From Endozoicomonas sp. SCSIO W0465 (lineage in GTDB: Bacteria > Pseudomonadota > Gammaproteobacteria > Pseudomonadales > Endozoicomonadaceae): 64,000 nt of DNA. Below are positions 26,702-35,285 of this stretch, one piece after another (within the stretch, counting starts at the first letter, position 1; every line of letters begins with the position of its first letter). The stretch spans positions 5,434,001 through 5,498,000 of the forward strand of contig NZ_CP092417.1 of the NCBI RefSeq assembly GCF_023716865.1. Direction: 5' to 3'. A program made the translations under genes and the position numbers. A model generated the notes under the pieces. The model was not told the DNA's origin and did not search any database. It saw nothing but the letters and a program-made list of their open reading frames with translations.

Positions 26702-27343
26702 ATGAAAGAGTCTACCTATGTCCATCCTCTTGCCTCAATGTGCAAAAGATTAATGGATATTCTTATCGCTCTGGCCGGGCTGGCAATCACCCTGCCACTG
26801 TTTCCCTTTATCGCAATGGCCATTCGTCTTGATAGCCCCGGACCAATTATTTATCAGCAGATGCGTATTGGCTATCAAAAGGAAAACTATATTCGCTTAT
26901 TCATGATGAAAAAATTCAGAACCATGCGGAATGATGCTGAATCAGGAACGGGCCCCGTTTGGGCTCAGAAAAATGACCCAAGAATTACCAAAGTTGGCAA
27001 TTTCCTGAGAAAAACGCGTCTTGATGAACTGCCGCAACTCTGGAATGTACTGGTTGGGGATATGGCCATTGTTGGTCCAAGACCTGAGCGGCCGGGAATG
27101 TACAATAAACTGGAAACGAACATTCCGTTTTACAGTGAACGAACGTTTGATGTTGTTCCCGGTATTACCGGTCTTGCCCAGGTAATGATGGGTTATGATG
27201 AAACATTGAATGACGTGAGAAATAAAGTTGCCTATGACCATGCCTATGCACTGTCTCTTAGCACCCCATGGGAGTGGCTGAAAATGGATATTTACGTAAT
27301 GTTCAAAACCATCCTCGTCATGATAACAGGCAAGGGGCAGTAG
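26702..27343 (+). CDS. Initiating sugar-phosphate transferase (SypR-like, bacterial sugar transferase)
   Basis: The 213-residue protein is a short monotopic phosphoglycosyl transferase: an N-terminal membrane helix (KRLMDILIALAGLAITLPLF), then SPGPIIYQQMRIGYQ, MKKFRTMRNDAE, the catalytic-region RKTRLDELPQLWNVLVGDMA, and VGPRPERPGM. It transfers a sugar-1-phosphate to undecaprenyl phosphate to begin each repeat unit. ATG at 26702 with AAGGAG upstream is chosen over the in-frame TTG at 26678. It is the last gene of the arm, as sypR is in V. fischeri. The convergent yvcK-like gene ends 17 bases away. Confidence 0.9.
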   Translation: MKESTYVHPLASMCKRLMDILIALAGLAITLPLFPFIAMAIRLDSPGPIIYQQMRIGYQKENYIRLFMMKKFRTMRNDAESGTGPVWAQKNDPRITKVGNFLRKTRLDELPQLWNVLVGDMAIVGPRPERPGMYNKLETNIPFYSERTFDVVPGITGLAQVMMGYDETLNDVRNKVAYDHAYALSLSTPWEWLKMDIYVMFKTILVMITGKGQ

Positions 27344-27359
27344 AAAGGTAAAGAATCGC

Positions 27360-28268
27360 TTACCGAAACAAAACACCGGCAATCTCATCCAGGCCTTGCC
27401 TTAAGGCCTCTTGGCTATGTACGCCCGCCTGGAAAGTATCCACCAATGGCATAGTGTGGATTTCGCATTGAATATTCTCAGGTTGTTCATTCTCAGCAGG
27501 CCACAATAATACATCTGGGTATATGTCGGTCATTTCACTCATCCATGACAGCTTATCGCTAATGGACATTTTTCCGACAGCCGACATTTCCTGATTAATA
27601 TTACCCACAAATACCTTTAATGCCTTGCTGTTGCGAATACACTCTGCAGCTTCTGGCATCAAGATCGCGGGTAAGATACTGGTCATGAAACTACCCGGGC
27701 CTAAAATAATCATATCTGACTCTTTTATCCTGGCTATAGCCTCATCAGTCGGTTGTATAGCCGGCATAATCATCAACTTCTCCGGGCATTTCTCGAGAGA
27801 ATCAATGGTTGTTTCACCAACTACTTCCTGCCCATCCACAATAGCACCAAGACGAGCAGGCTCTTCTGACATTGGTATCAACTCTGCGCCAACCTGTAAC
27901 ATCTGGCGAATCAGGTTTATGGCATCCAATGGGCGAACACACATTTGGTCCATCGCCAGTAAAATCAGGTTACCCAGGTTGTGCCCACTGATATCTCCGC
28001 TATTTTTAAAGCGGTACTCAAACAGAATCCGTGCAAGGTTAGGACTATCCGAGCACAGCTGGTTAAGACAGTTCCTAAGATCTCCCCAGGCAATACAACC
28101 ACTGCCATCCCTGAGTCGCCCCGTTGACCCTCCATCATCCGTTGTCGCAACAACGCCTGACAGACGCTCACCGAGAACCCCCAGGCTTGCCATAACACGT
28201 CCAAGGCCATGCCCTCCACCAATAGCAACAATCCGGCGACACTGATAAAGTGTTTTTACAGAATACAT
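27360..28268 (-). CDS. yvcK: YvcK/CofD-like gluconeogenesis factor family protein
   Basis: The 302-residue protein shows the family opening RRIVAIGGGHGLGRVMASLG, followed by SGVVATTDDGGSTGRLRD, GDLRNCLNQL, FKNSGDISGHNLGNLILLAM and ILGPGSFMTSILPAILMPEA. YvcK proteins bind UDP-sugars and affect carbon metabolism and cell shape; they are related to 2-phospholactate transferase CofD, but the substrate in bacteria without F420 is unclear. It is convergent with the sugar-transferase gene and appears to be a single-gene unit. Confidence 0.85.
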   Translation of the reverse strand: MYSVKTLYQCRRIVAIGGGHGLGRVMASLGVLGERLSGVVATTDDGGSTGRLRDGSGCIAWGDLRNCLNQLCSDSPNLARILFEYRFKNSGDISGHNLGNLILLAMDQMCVRPLDAINLIRQMLQVGAELIPMSEEPARLGAIVDGQEVVGETTIDSLEKCPEKLMIMPAIQPTDEAIARIKESDMIILGPGSFMTSILPAILMPEAAECIRNSKALKVFVGNINQEMSAVGKMSISDKLSWMSEMTDIYPDVLLWPAENEQPENIQCEIHTMPLVDTFQAGVHSQEALRQGLDEIAGVLFR

Positions 28269-28317
28269 GGCAAGTTCTTTTATGAATATAAATACGAGTA
28301 GTCTTCCTTAAGTACTA

Positions 28318-30522
28318 TCAGGTTTCTGTTGAACCAATGATGCGCGGCGTTATGAGGAATAAGCGTACCTGTTTGATCTTTGAAGTTGACTCCGCACGGA
28401 ATAAGTGGCCAAGAACCGGGATATCTCCAAGCAGCGGTACTTTAGAGAGTTTTTCTTCTTCCTGTTCTTTGTAAAAACCACCGATCAACAAACTCTCCTG
28501 TTCACTGATAATAGCCTGAGTATTAATCGAACTGTTGGTAACCTCAGGTAGTTTCTGGCCTATTTCTTCAGTTCCCTGACTACCAGTACCATCCTGAATA
28601 TTAACACTCATATGAATACGTCGTCCCTGATCTTCACGGACAATTCTCGGTGTAACCTGAACTACAGTACCCGAAGTAACAGGAAACAGTTCAGAATCCT
28701 CTCTACCTTCAACCGCAACATAGAAGGTGCTGCTGTTATCAAGAATTGCTTCAATATTATCAAGTGTCAAAATGGAAGGTCTGGAGACAATCTTAGCCCT
28801 TCCTTCATCAGCCAATAACCGCAAATTAGCCTCAAAAGAACCAAAAGTACTGGAAATAACAGTGGCGTAATCTGGTGACAAATTGGGAGTAAATGAAAAC
28901 TTCGAATCACTTGAACTGCCAGAATTATTCCAGTCCACGCCTAAAGCCTGCAGATCCTGAGTATTGATATCAATAATTGAGATACTGATCTCTACTTGAG
29001 AGGTTGGTTTATCCAGTGAAGCAATCAGCTCTTCATACATGAGCATCTTGGATTCAAGATCATGCACAATGATCGCATTCAGTCGGGGATCAGCATTAAT
29101 GTAAACTTCATCAGCTTCCGCGCCAGCATTTAGCGGGTCTCCTACCGATGGCCCTGAGGCTTCTGTCAGAGCGGGTTCACCGGATTGACTGACACTCTCT
29201 GCCGGAGTCATTGATGGGTTAGGCATTCCCTGTCTGGTGACCTGGGCGACACCGCCACCTTTAATAATTCTCGTCAGAATAGTGGCCACTCCCGGAACGG
29301 TCAGTTGCTGACCCCGGAAAGTAAATGACTTATCGGTTGCCCAGGCATATTTGAGTGGAAAGGTGCGAACCGTCAGCTTACTCTTTTGGCGTTCTCCTTC
29401 TTTCGCATCAAGCAGAAGTACTGTCTGAGAAACCAACTCTATATAACGAGGAGGTCCGGAAATAAAGACAAGACCTTCTTGCGGCTGTTCCTTCCAGAAA
29501 AATCGCCCATCCCAGATACCAATCTTTTTCAGGGTTTTCTTCAGCTGCTTTATCGGTAAATAGTTTAGGCTGATAATCTGCTGGCTGGATGCACTGCCAT
29601 CATAAACAAACAGGGTATGCCCATCAAAATACCAGATAAAACCATAGATATTGGCCAGATGATCCAGGAAATCAACAGGGGTCAAAGGTCCAATCTTGCC
29701 ATTGACTTCCCCGACTACCGTATCCGCTATGATGGCTGGCATATAATAGCTTGACGCAAAATTCTGCAAAACTTCCTTCAAGCTGTCCCCATTCCCGAAA
29801 TACGCATACGGACGAACACCAAACGCCGCCAGGGCCGGTGATTCATCATCACCAATAGTCCCTTCAAAATCATCGATCGCATCCTGTATAGCCTCTTCTG
29901 CAGAGATAACCATTTTGTTTCCGTATGGTGCATCCGACCCCATCATATTGAGGTTTTTTGAAGATTGCTGGGGCATTTGATTGACAGGTTGACGGACATC
30001 TTTCTGGGCAAAGTTATAATCAAAATCAGACGTTGCTACGAAATGAGCTTGACTGCCATACTGTGAGATATCAGCCTCTTTACCGGACAGCTGCTCATCA
30101 TTCAAAAGTGGCATTAATCGTGCCGTTTCTGCATTAACAGATGAGCTATCTGGCTTGGGAAACGCTCTGGCATCCAGTGGTCTCCCCTGGTCAACAAAGT
30201 CCCCAACTGAATTGGGGAATACGCTGACTTCGGGAGCCCTCCCCTGCTCAGCGGAAACACGGCCAGACTGATCCGGCACAATATTGGATGGAAAATAGAT
30301 AACCTGTCCTACCCGTAAAGCCTGAGCAGTATTCAGCTTGTTATAGAGAGCAAGCTCATTTACCTCAAACCCGTAACTGCCAGCAATAACTTCCAGAGTC
30401 TCATTAGGACGCACTACATGCTTTCTGGTTTGCGGCTCTTCAGATGACCAGTTCGCCAGCGCCTGAAAAGTAATCGCCAATAAAAGGGACAGGATTATCA
30501 GGGTATTTCTTATCAAGCCCAT
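28318..30522 (-). CDS. sctC: Type III secretion outer-membrane secretin SctC with N-terminal LysM domain
   Basis: The 734-residue protein has a signal peptide (1-24), a LysM motif at about 33-80 (HVVRPNETLEVIAGSYGFEV, then LRVGQVIYFPSN), a low-complexity linker to about 215, SctC N0/N1 domains (NFASSYYMPAIIADTVVGEV, YGFIWYFDGHTLFVYDGS), an N3 domain, and the secretin core (VEISISIIDINTQDLQALGV ... SLLIGGFYKEQEEEKLSKVP, then LGDIPVLGHLF). Secretins form the outer ring of the injectisome. A LysM domain would anchor the ring to peptidoglycan and is not part of the standard SctC plan, where about 600 residues is usual. It is divergent from sctX-sctY-sctV. Confidence 0.9.
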   Translation of the reverse strand: MGLIRNTLIILSLLLAITFQALANWSSEEPQTRKHVVRPNETLEVIAGSYGFEVNELALYNKLNTAQALRVGQVIYFPSNIVPDQSGRVSAEQGRAPEVSVFPNSVGDFVDQGRPLDARAFPKPDSSSVNAETARLMPLLNDEQLSGKEADISQYGSQAHFVATSDFDYNFAQKDVRQPVNQMPQQSSKNLNMMGSDAPYGNKMVISAEEAIQDAIDDFEGTIGDDESPALAAFGVRPYAYFGNGDSLKEVLQNFASSYYMPAIIADTVVGEVNGKIGPLTPVDFLDHLANIYGFIWYFDGHTLFVYDGSASSQQIISLNYLPIKQLKKTLKKIGIWDGRFFWKEQPQEGLVFISGPPRYIELVSQTVLLLDAKEGERQKSKLTVRTFPLKYAWATDKSFTFRGQQLTVPGVATILTRIIKGGGVAQVTRQGMPNPSMTPAESVSQSGEPALTEASGPSVGDPLNAGAEADEVYINADPRLNAIIVHDLESKMLMYEELIASLDKPTSQVEISISIIDINTQDLQALGVDWNNSGSSSDSKFSFTPNLSPDYATVISSTFGSFEANLRLLADEGRAKIVSRPSILTLDNIEAILDNSSTFYVAVEGREDSELFPVTSGTVVQVTPRIVREDQGRRIHMSVNIQDGTGSQGTEEIGQKLPEVTNSSINTQAIISEQESLLIGGFYKEQEEEKLSKVPLLGDIPVLGHLFRAESTSKIKQVRLFLITPRIIGSTET

Positions 30523-30748
30523 CAGACGCGTGCCTCCATGCTCATGTCTGCTCCAGCTTATTCAACAGCCCTTAATGAATAGATGCCTTGTAATGGTTGA
30601 ACAATATCAAAACTGTCAATAAAAGTCCGTCACAAACCAGTTTATCGGAAAACAAACCGGATTCACCAGTATTTCGTCAAAAAAATAATTAACATGAGAA
30701 AAATCCGTTAATCACTCTTTAGGCCAGCCGATAGCAGGAGAGGATTAA

Positions 30749-30832
30749 ATGACCAGACGGGCTTTATCATGGCAGCACCAGTTTCTTTCGGTAACGGTAT
30801 TTCAGGTATTTCAAGGGTCGACAGCACATTAG
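30749..30832 (+). CDS. Possible 27-codon leader ORF overlapping sctX
   Basis: An ATG at 30749 is preceded by AGGAGAGG at ideal spacing and opens a 27-codon frame that overlaps sctX in another frame. The sctX ATG at 30769 has no such signal of its own. The leader may set ribosome loading for sctX, or a start-site or sequencing error may hide the true fusion. No product function is proposed. Confidence 0.3.
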   Translation: MTRRALSWQHQFLSVTVFQVFQGSTAH

Positions 30833-31167
30833 TTCACTCAGACTTTCCTAAATCAAAATCAAATTTCAAACCCTCCGGTGACAAGGTTGTTGATTACACC
30901 TGGAAGGCTCTGGATATGAGCCGTAATTATGAAAACCGTGAACTTAAGTTTGCCACCAGCATTTCCGGCCAGAATATCTACTCAAGTCCAGAGGAGCATT
31001 ATCGCTTCACACAGGATGCAATCGACTCTCTTGCCACTTTTTTGCAACAACAGCCCAAAAACAGCAGTAATACCAGTACAATAAAAGAAGCTTTGTCAGT
31101 ACTGGAAAAAGCTAAAGCAGATAGCGAATATTTAATGATGTGTCGCAATGTATTGATTGCCAGCTAA
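30769..31167 (+). CDS. sctX: Type III secretion protein SctX (YscX-like)
   Basis: The 132-residue protein lacks strong motifs, but its C-terminal half (HYRFTQDAIDSLATFLQQQ ... EALSVLEKAKADSEYLMMCR) follows the helical pattern of YscX. The order here, followed directly by a small TPR protein and SctV, is the yscX-yscY-yscV (lcrD) order of Yersinia and Pseudomonas. YscX is an exported early component that binds its chaperone YscY and the export gate protein SctV. The start codon ATG 30769 has a weak ribosome-binding context. The assignment rests mainly on synteny. Confidence 0.68.
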   Translation: MAAPVSFGNGISGISRVDSTLVHSDFPKSKSNFKPSGDKVVDYTWKALDMSRNYENRELKFATSISGQNIYSSPEEHYRFTQDAIDSLATFLQQQPKNSSNTSTIKEALSVLEKAKADSEYLMMCRNVLIAS

Positions 31168-31179
31168 AGGATTACTGAA

Positions 31180-31473
31180 ATGGATAAGTCATTAAAAACC
31201 TGGATGCTGTCACAGGCTTCCTATTATCTTGAGTACCTTCAGCCCAGAAAATCCATTGCGCTATTAGAGGCACTGATATCAATTGACAAGAAAAACCCCG
31301 ATATTTATCGCATGCTTAGCTACGCTTACTTGCAGGCAGAACGACCTGAAGAATCCATTCGTGCAGCCGATAATTTCCTAAAATACGCAAGGCCTGGCAG
31401 TGATACTCGGGCTATTAAATGGATCAAGGGGCGAGCCCTGCTCAAGAAGAGAAAAGCGGCACTGAGCCGCTGA
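31180..31473 (+). CDS. sctY: Type III secretion chaperone SctY (YscY-like, TPR)
   Basis: The 97-residue protein is made of TPR-like helical pairs: SQASYYLEYLQPRKSIALLE, then LISIDKKNPDIYRMLSYAYLQAERPEESIRAAD. YscY is a small TPR chaperone that binds YscX. The gene starts 12 bases after sctX and is followed by sctV after 43 bases, so the three are co-transcribed. The C-terminus is basic (KKRKAALSR). Confidence 0.75.
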   Translation: MDKSLKTWMLSQASYYLEYLQPRKSIALLEALISIDKKNPDIYRMLSYAYLQAERPEESIRAADNFLKYARPGSDTRAIKWIKGRALLKKRKAALSR

Positions 31474-31516
31474 TCTTCAAGACCATTGCCAGCCCCACAG
31501 CAGCGGCGCACATCTC

Positions 31517-33598
31517 ATGGCACAACTGTTACCCGGGCTGAATTTAGGCGGCAGAAATGATCTGGTACTGGCAGGCCTGCTGGTATCAATCATCGGGCTC
31601 ATTATTCTGCCCATGCCAACCCCTCTGGTGGACTTCCTCATTGCATTGAACATGGGGATTTCCACAATACTTCTAATGACATCCATCTACCTGAAGTCCC
31701 CACTGGAATTCTCATCCTTTCCGGGAGTACTTCTGATAACAACCCTCTTCCGTCTGGCTCTGTCCATTACCACCACTCGTCTGATCCTTCTTCAGGCAGA
31801 TGCCGGTGAGATTGTATATACCTTCGGTAACTTTGTAGTAGGGGGTAACCTGGTCGTTGGTATCGTTATCTTCCTTATCATTACTATTGTACAGTTCCTG
31901 GTCATCACCAAGGGTTCTGAACGTGTTGCAGAAGTCAGCGCCCGTTTCTCTCTGGATGGTATGCCCGGCAAGCAGATGAGTATTGATGCTGATCTTCGTG
32001 CCGGGGCCATCGAAATGGAAGAAGCCCAGCGCCGTCGTGAGCTGGTCACCAAAGAAAGCCAGCTGTTTGGTTCGATGGATGGGGCCATGAAGTTCGTAAA
32101 AGGTGATGCCATTGCCGGTTTGATCATCATCTTTGTCAACATTACCGCCGGTGTTGCCATTGGTACCGGTAACGGTATGAGTGGCGGAGAAGCTCTCCAG
32201 CTCTACGCTATCTTAACCGTAGGGGATGGCCTTATCTCCCAGATACCGGCTCTGCTGATATCCATTACAGCAGGTATCATTGTAACCCGTGTATCCAATG
32301 AAGATGCCAAAGACCTTGGTAATGAGATAGGCACCCAGCTTACCGATAAACCAAAGGCCCTTATGGTTGGTGGAGCACTATTACTCTGCTTTGCTCTGAT
32401 CCCCGGCTTCCCGACACTGACTTTCATGATTCTCGCTGCAGCCATCGGTGGCGGTGGCTACTTTCTGATGAGGAAAGTGGAAAAAGCCCGAACCGCTGAG
32501 GAAGATGGCGGTATTCCTGCCATGGCTGCAGCAGCAGAAACACCGGGTGAGGCCAAATCCAGATTGGACCAACAGGAAGAGTTCACCCAAACTCTGCCCT
32601 TGATTATTGATGTTCCGACCTCTGTACAGAAAAGCCTGAACACATCCTCCTTGAATGAGGAGCTCCTTAAAGTCCGGAAATCACTTTACATGGATCTCGG
32701 TGTGCCTTTTCCAGGTATACACCTGCGGTTTAACGACTCCATGGATGAGAATACCTACAGCATACTTCTACAGGAAGTTCCAGTCGCCTCTGGCTATTTC
32801 AAACCAGGCTCTCTCTTCGTCAGAGAGAGTAATGAGCATCTGGACATGCTGAAGATCTCTTATGAAGTTGGCGATCCGTTCCTGCCCAGCCTTGACTCTC
32901 TCTGGGTCAATGAAAGCCTTCAGGACAAGCTTGAGCGCAATAATGTCAATTTTATGGATTCCTCAAAAATCCTGACTTATCACCTGGCACATGTTCTGAA
33001 GAAATATGCAGAAGATTTTGTTGGTATTCAGGAGACACGCTACCTTCTGGAAAAAATGGAAAGCACTTTTGGTGAACTGATTAAGGAGGTCCAAAGACTG
33101 TTACCCGTCAACAAAATCACCGAAATATTCCAGCGCCTGGTATCTGAAGACATTTCGATAAGGAACCTTCGTTCAATCCTGCAATCTCTGGTGGTCTGGG
33201 GACACAAGGAGAAAGAGGTTGTTCAGTTAACCGAGTATGTCCGCTCATCATTGAAGCGCTACATCAGCTACAAGTACTCTAACGGCAAAAACATGTTGCC
33301 AGTCTACCTGCTGGACCAGGATGTCGAAGATACCATCCGCTCCGGTATCCGCCAGACCTCGGCAGGCAGTTACTTGGCTCTTGATCCATCGACCTCTGCC
33401 CAATTTGTCGAAAACGTTAAGCATTCTGTTGGCAAAATAGGTCATCTTGAGCACAAGCCTGTGCTGATTACGTCAATGGATATACGCCGCTATGTGCGAA
33501 AACTTCTGGAGCTGGAAGTCTATGACCTGGCCGTGCTTTCACACCAGGAACTAACGGAAGAGATTACCGTTCAACCACTGGGCCGTATTTCTCTGTAA
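31517..33598 (+). CDS. sctV: Type III secretion export gate protein SctV (YscV/LcrD/FlhA family)
   Basis: The 693-residue protein has eight membrane segments in residues 15-320 with the family block FPGVLLITTLFRLALSITTT (about 67-86), KGSERVAEVSARFSLDGMPG KQMSID (about 132-157), and a cytoplasmic domain from about 350 to the end that forms the nonameric ring (for example LLEKMESTFGELIKEVQRLL). The absence of a neighbouring flagellar cluster and the sctX/Y context identify the injectisome paralogue rather than FlhA. No other core T3SS genes (sctN, sctJ, sctR-U) are in the window, so the system must be completed elsewhere. Confidence 0.95.
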   Translation: MAQLLPGLNLGGRNDLVLAGLLVSIIGLIILPMPTPLVDFLIALNMGISTILLMTSIYLKSPLEFSSFPGVLLITTLFRLALSITTTRLILLQADAGEIVYTFGNFVVGGNLVVGIVIFLIITIVQFLVITKGSERVAEVSARFSLDGMPGKQMSIDADLRAGAIEMEEAQRRRELVTKESQLFGSMDGAMKFVKGDAIAGLIIIFVNITAGVAIGTGNGMSGGEALQLYAILTVGDGLISQIPALLISITAGIIVTRVSNEDAKDLGNEIGTQLTDKPKALMVGGALLLCFALIPGFPTLTFMILAAAIGGGGYFLMRKVEKARTAEEDGGIPAMAAAAETPGEAKSRLDQQEEFTQTLPLIIDVPTSVQKSLNTSSLNEELLKVRKSLYMDLGVPFPGIHLRFNDSMDENTYSILLQEVPVASGYFKPGSLFVRESNEHLDMLKISYEVGDPFLPSLDSLWVNESLQDKLERNNVNFMDSSKILTYHLAHVLKKYAEDFVGIQETRYLLEKMESTFGELIKEVQRLLPVNKITEIFQRLVSEDISIRNLRSILQSLVVWGHKEKEVVQLTEYVRSSLKRYISYKYSNGKNMLPVYLLDQDVEDTIRSGIRQTSAGSYLALDPSTSAQFVENVKHSVGKIGHLEHKPVLITSMDIRRYVRKLLELEVYDLAVLSHQELTEEITVQPLGRISL

Positions 33599-33612
33599 AC
33601 AATGTCATTCCC

Positions 33613-33723
33613 TTAACGGATTCGCTTCTCAATCTGCTGGCAGATCGTTTCAGCCAGTAGTTGAGAGCTGTGGTTTCTGGCAATCACATCTTCAGTCAAC
33701 TCCCCTTGTGAAACAACTTCCAA
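33613..33723 (-). pseudogene. Possible gene remnant (36 codons)
   Basis: A minus-strand frame from TTG 33723 to a TAA at 33613-33615 encodes EVVSQGELTEDVIARNHSSQ and continues helical to ETICQQIEKRIR. Its amino-acid make-up looks protein-like, but an in-frame stop lies just upstream. It may be the tail of a lost gene. No family is recognised. Confidence 0.2.
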
Positions 33724-34239
33724 TCAATTTCCAATCAATGCTCAATCGTTCCATAAAATTCATTGGCTGTAAGCATTGGTGTCCAATACAAAAAATGAAG
33801 GCTCTTGTAGGATTTCAGACTGCTACTGGGTTGAACATTGCTGAAGCCCTTTATCTACAAAGGTTGTCAGCATATTGTCCGGTAATGTTGCCCAATCCTT
33901 GTTTTTCGTGACCTACAGTCAGTTTTCACTGTAGAGCAGTTCGTAATCAAAATAGAGCCAAAATGAATTATCTTCTTCTGAAGATTTTTATTGAAGAGCC
34001 GTGGTCTGAAAACTGTCAAACTGAAATTACCAGTTGTCACAGTACAGAAAAAAGGCGAAATGGATGGGTGCTCAGATCGATTTGGCTGGAAGGTTTTATG
34101 CGCAATATCTAAAAAAAGGCTGATCAAAAATTCTTATTCTTGTCTCTCTTACCTTTAGCTACGACACTACTCCCACCCTGTAAATGGGTAGAAGTAATGT
34201 AAGGTAAGGTAAGGTAAGGAGATTAAGAGAGAATGATAA
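33724..34239. other. Gene-free interval with a short TAAGG tandem repeat
   Basis: No convincing coding frame lies between the sctV end and the GNAT gene. Short frames here have poor composition. Four direct copies of TAAGG occupy 34200-34219, and a complementary CTTACC lies at 34149, so a weak hairpin is possible. The stretch may be decayed sequence flanking the T3SS island. Confidence 0.5.
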
Positions 34240-34755
34240 TCAACGAACTAATGCAAAAACCAGTTGGTCAATAAACTGCTCTTCTTTATAAACATGCTTT
34301 TTCATCACACCTTCAAGCTCAAAGCCGCACTTCTCCAGCACACGGCGGGAACCATCGTTAGAAGCTTGTACATCAGCAAAAATACGAACCAGTCCCATCT
34401 CGTCAAATGCATACTGGCAGACATAAGAAAGCGCTGCGGTCATAATACCTTTACCCCAGTGATCTTCCGAAACCCAAAAGCCAATCTCTGCACCGAAACG
34501 GTGGACATCCAGTTGAACCACAAAGCCAATCTCACCAATGGCCTCCCCCCCATGATCAATGGCAAAGCGGGTTCTGGTCTCGTGTTCCTTTACATGCTGA
34601 ACCCAGGCCCTGGCATGCTCTATGGTATAGGGGTGTGGAAAAGTATCCCGAAGGTTTCTGGCTATCTTGACGTTATTACCATGTTTAGCCAGAGAGATTG
34701 CATCGCCATAAAGGAACCTTCTGAGGCAGTAACCATTACCCAAATCTATATGCAT
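34240..34755 (-). CDS. GNAT-family (RimJ/RimL-like) acetyltransferase
   Basis: The 171-residue protein has the GNAT layout: LRRFLYGDAISLAKHGNN at the start, RFAIDHGGEAIGEIGFV, then EIGFWVSEDHWGKGIMTAAL (acetyl-CoA loop, Trp-Gly-Lys-Gly) and the C-terminal FADVQASNDGSRRVLEKCGFELEGVM. This is typical of RimJ/RimL-type N-acetyltransferases. The ATG at 34755 gives the usual length; a longer frame to 34833 adds an unlikely hydrophobic N-terminus. The substrate is unknown. It is an isolated gene. Confidence 0.82.
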   Translation of the reverse strand: MHIDLGNGYCLRRFLYGDAISLAKHGNNVKIARNLRDTFPHPYTIEHARAWVQHVKEHETRTRFAIDHGGEAIGEIGFVVQLDVHRFGAEIGFWVSEDHWGKGIMTAALSYVCQYAFDEMGLVRIFADVQASNDGSRRVLEKCGFELEGVMKKHVYKEEQFIDQLVFALVR

Positions 34756-35180
34756 ATCATTATCCTGATAGTCAGCTATCAGGTAAAACATCGGCAAAAA
34801 TACCAAGGGCTTGATGATACACCCTGAACCCATTGGTATGACTTAATACGCCGAGGATTATCCAACCAAGCTGAAGTTTTAGTTTATCTAATCCATTTAG
34901 CAGGCTTGATTTTGTAAAAGGGAAATAAAGATGAAAGCCTCAACCATCTCTGAACGATGAATTATAATATTAAATACAATCAATCATTCAAAACCAGGAT
35001 AATTTTATTATTATTATTTCTTATTAAAGATATCATTATGATTTCATATCAAACAAAATCAGAAAATCCAATCAACATTAATCTAAATCACCTTAAACAC
35101 ATCAAAGACCTTTATTAGCCCTCCCTAAACAGTTTGAAGATGACTACGGCCTAAAACTGTTGTAGCCACTGCGTTTACAA
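34756..35180. other. AT-rich gene-free interval
   Basis: About 425 bases without a credible gene on either strand. The part from 34920 to 35110 is strongly AT-rich. Promoter activity for the leftward GNAT gene probably lies at its left edge. Nothing else could be identified. Confidence 0.5.
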
Positions 35181-35285
35181 TTACCTTTTCTTGTTGATGA
35201 CTTCCCGACCCTTAACCCATACCCTTGTTATATTCTGTCTGTGAGCCGATGTGATAATCTTTTCCAGAATATCTGAAGGCTCATC
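35181..35285 (-). pseudogene. 3' end of an amidohydrolase-like gene, cut by an IS66-type element
   Basis: Thirty-four codons on the minus strand end ITRVWVKGREVINKKR. A V-W-V-x-G-R-x-V ending is the usual C-terminal strand pair of amidohydrolases of the guanine deaminase/chlorohydrolase group. The frame is lost at the IS boundary at 35286. No matching upstream portion is recognisable beyond the other IS end at 37052, so the rest of the gene has been deleted or replaced. Exact family is uncertain. Confidence 0.45.

Noticed and set aside
34200..34219. Four TAAGG copies as a possible CRISPR-like or iteron array
   Set aside because: The units are 5 bases with no spacers and number only four; it is a short microsatellite.
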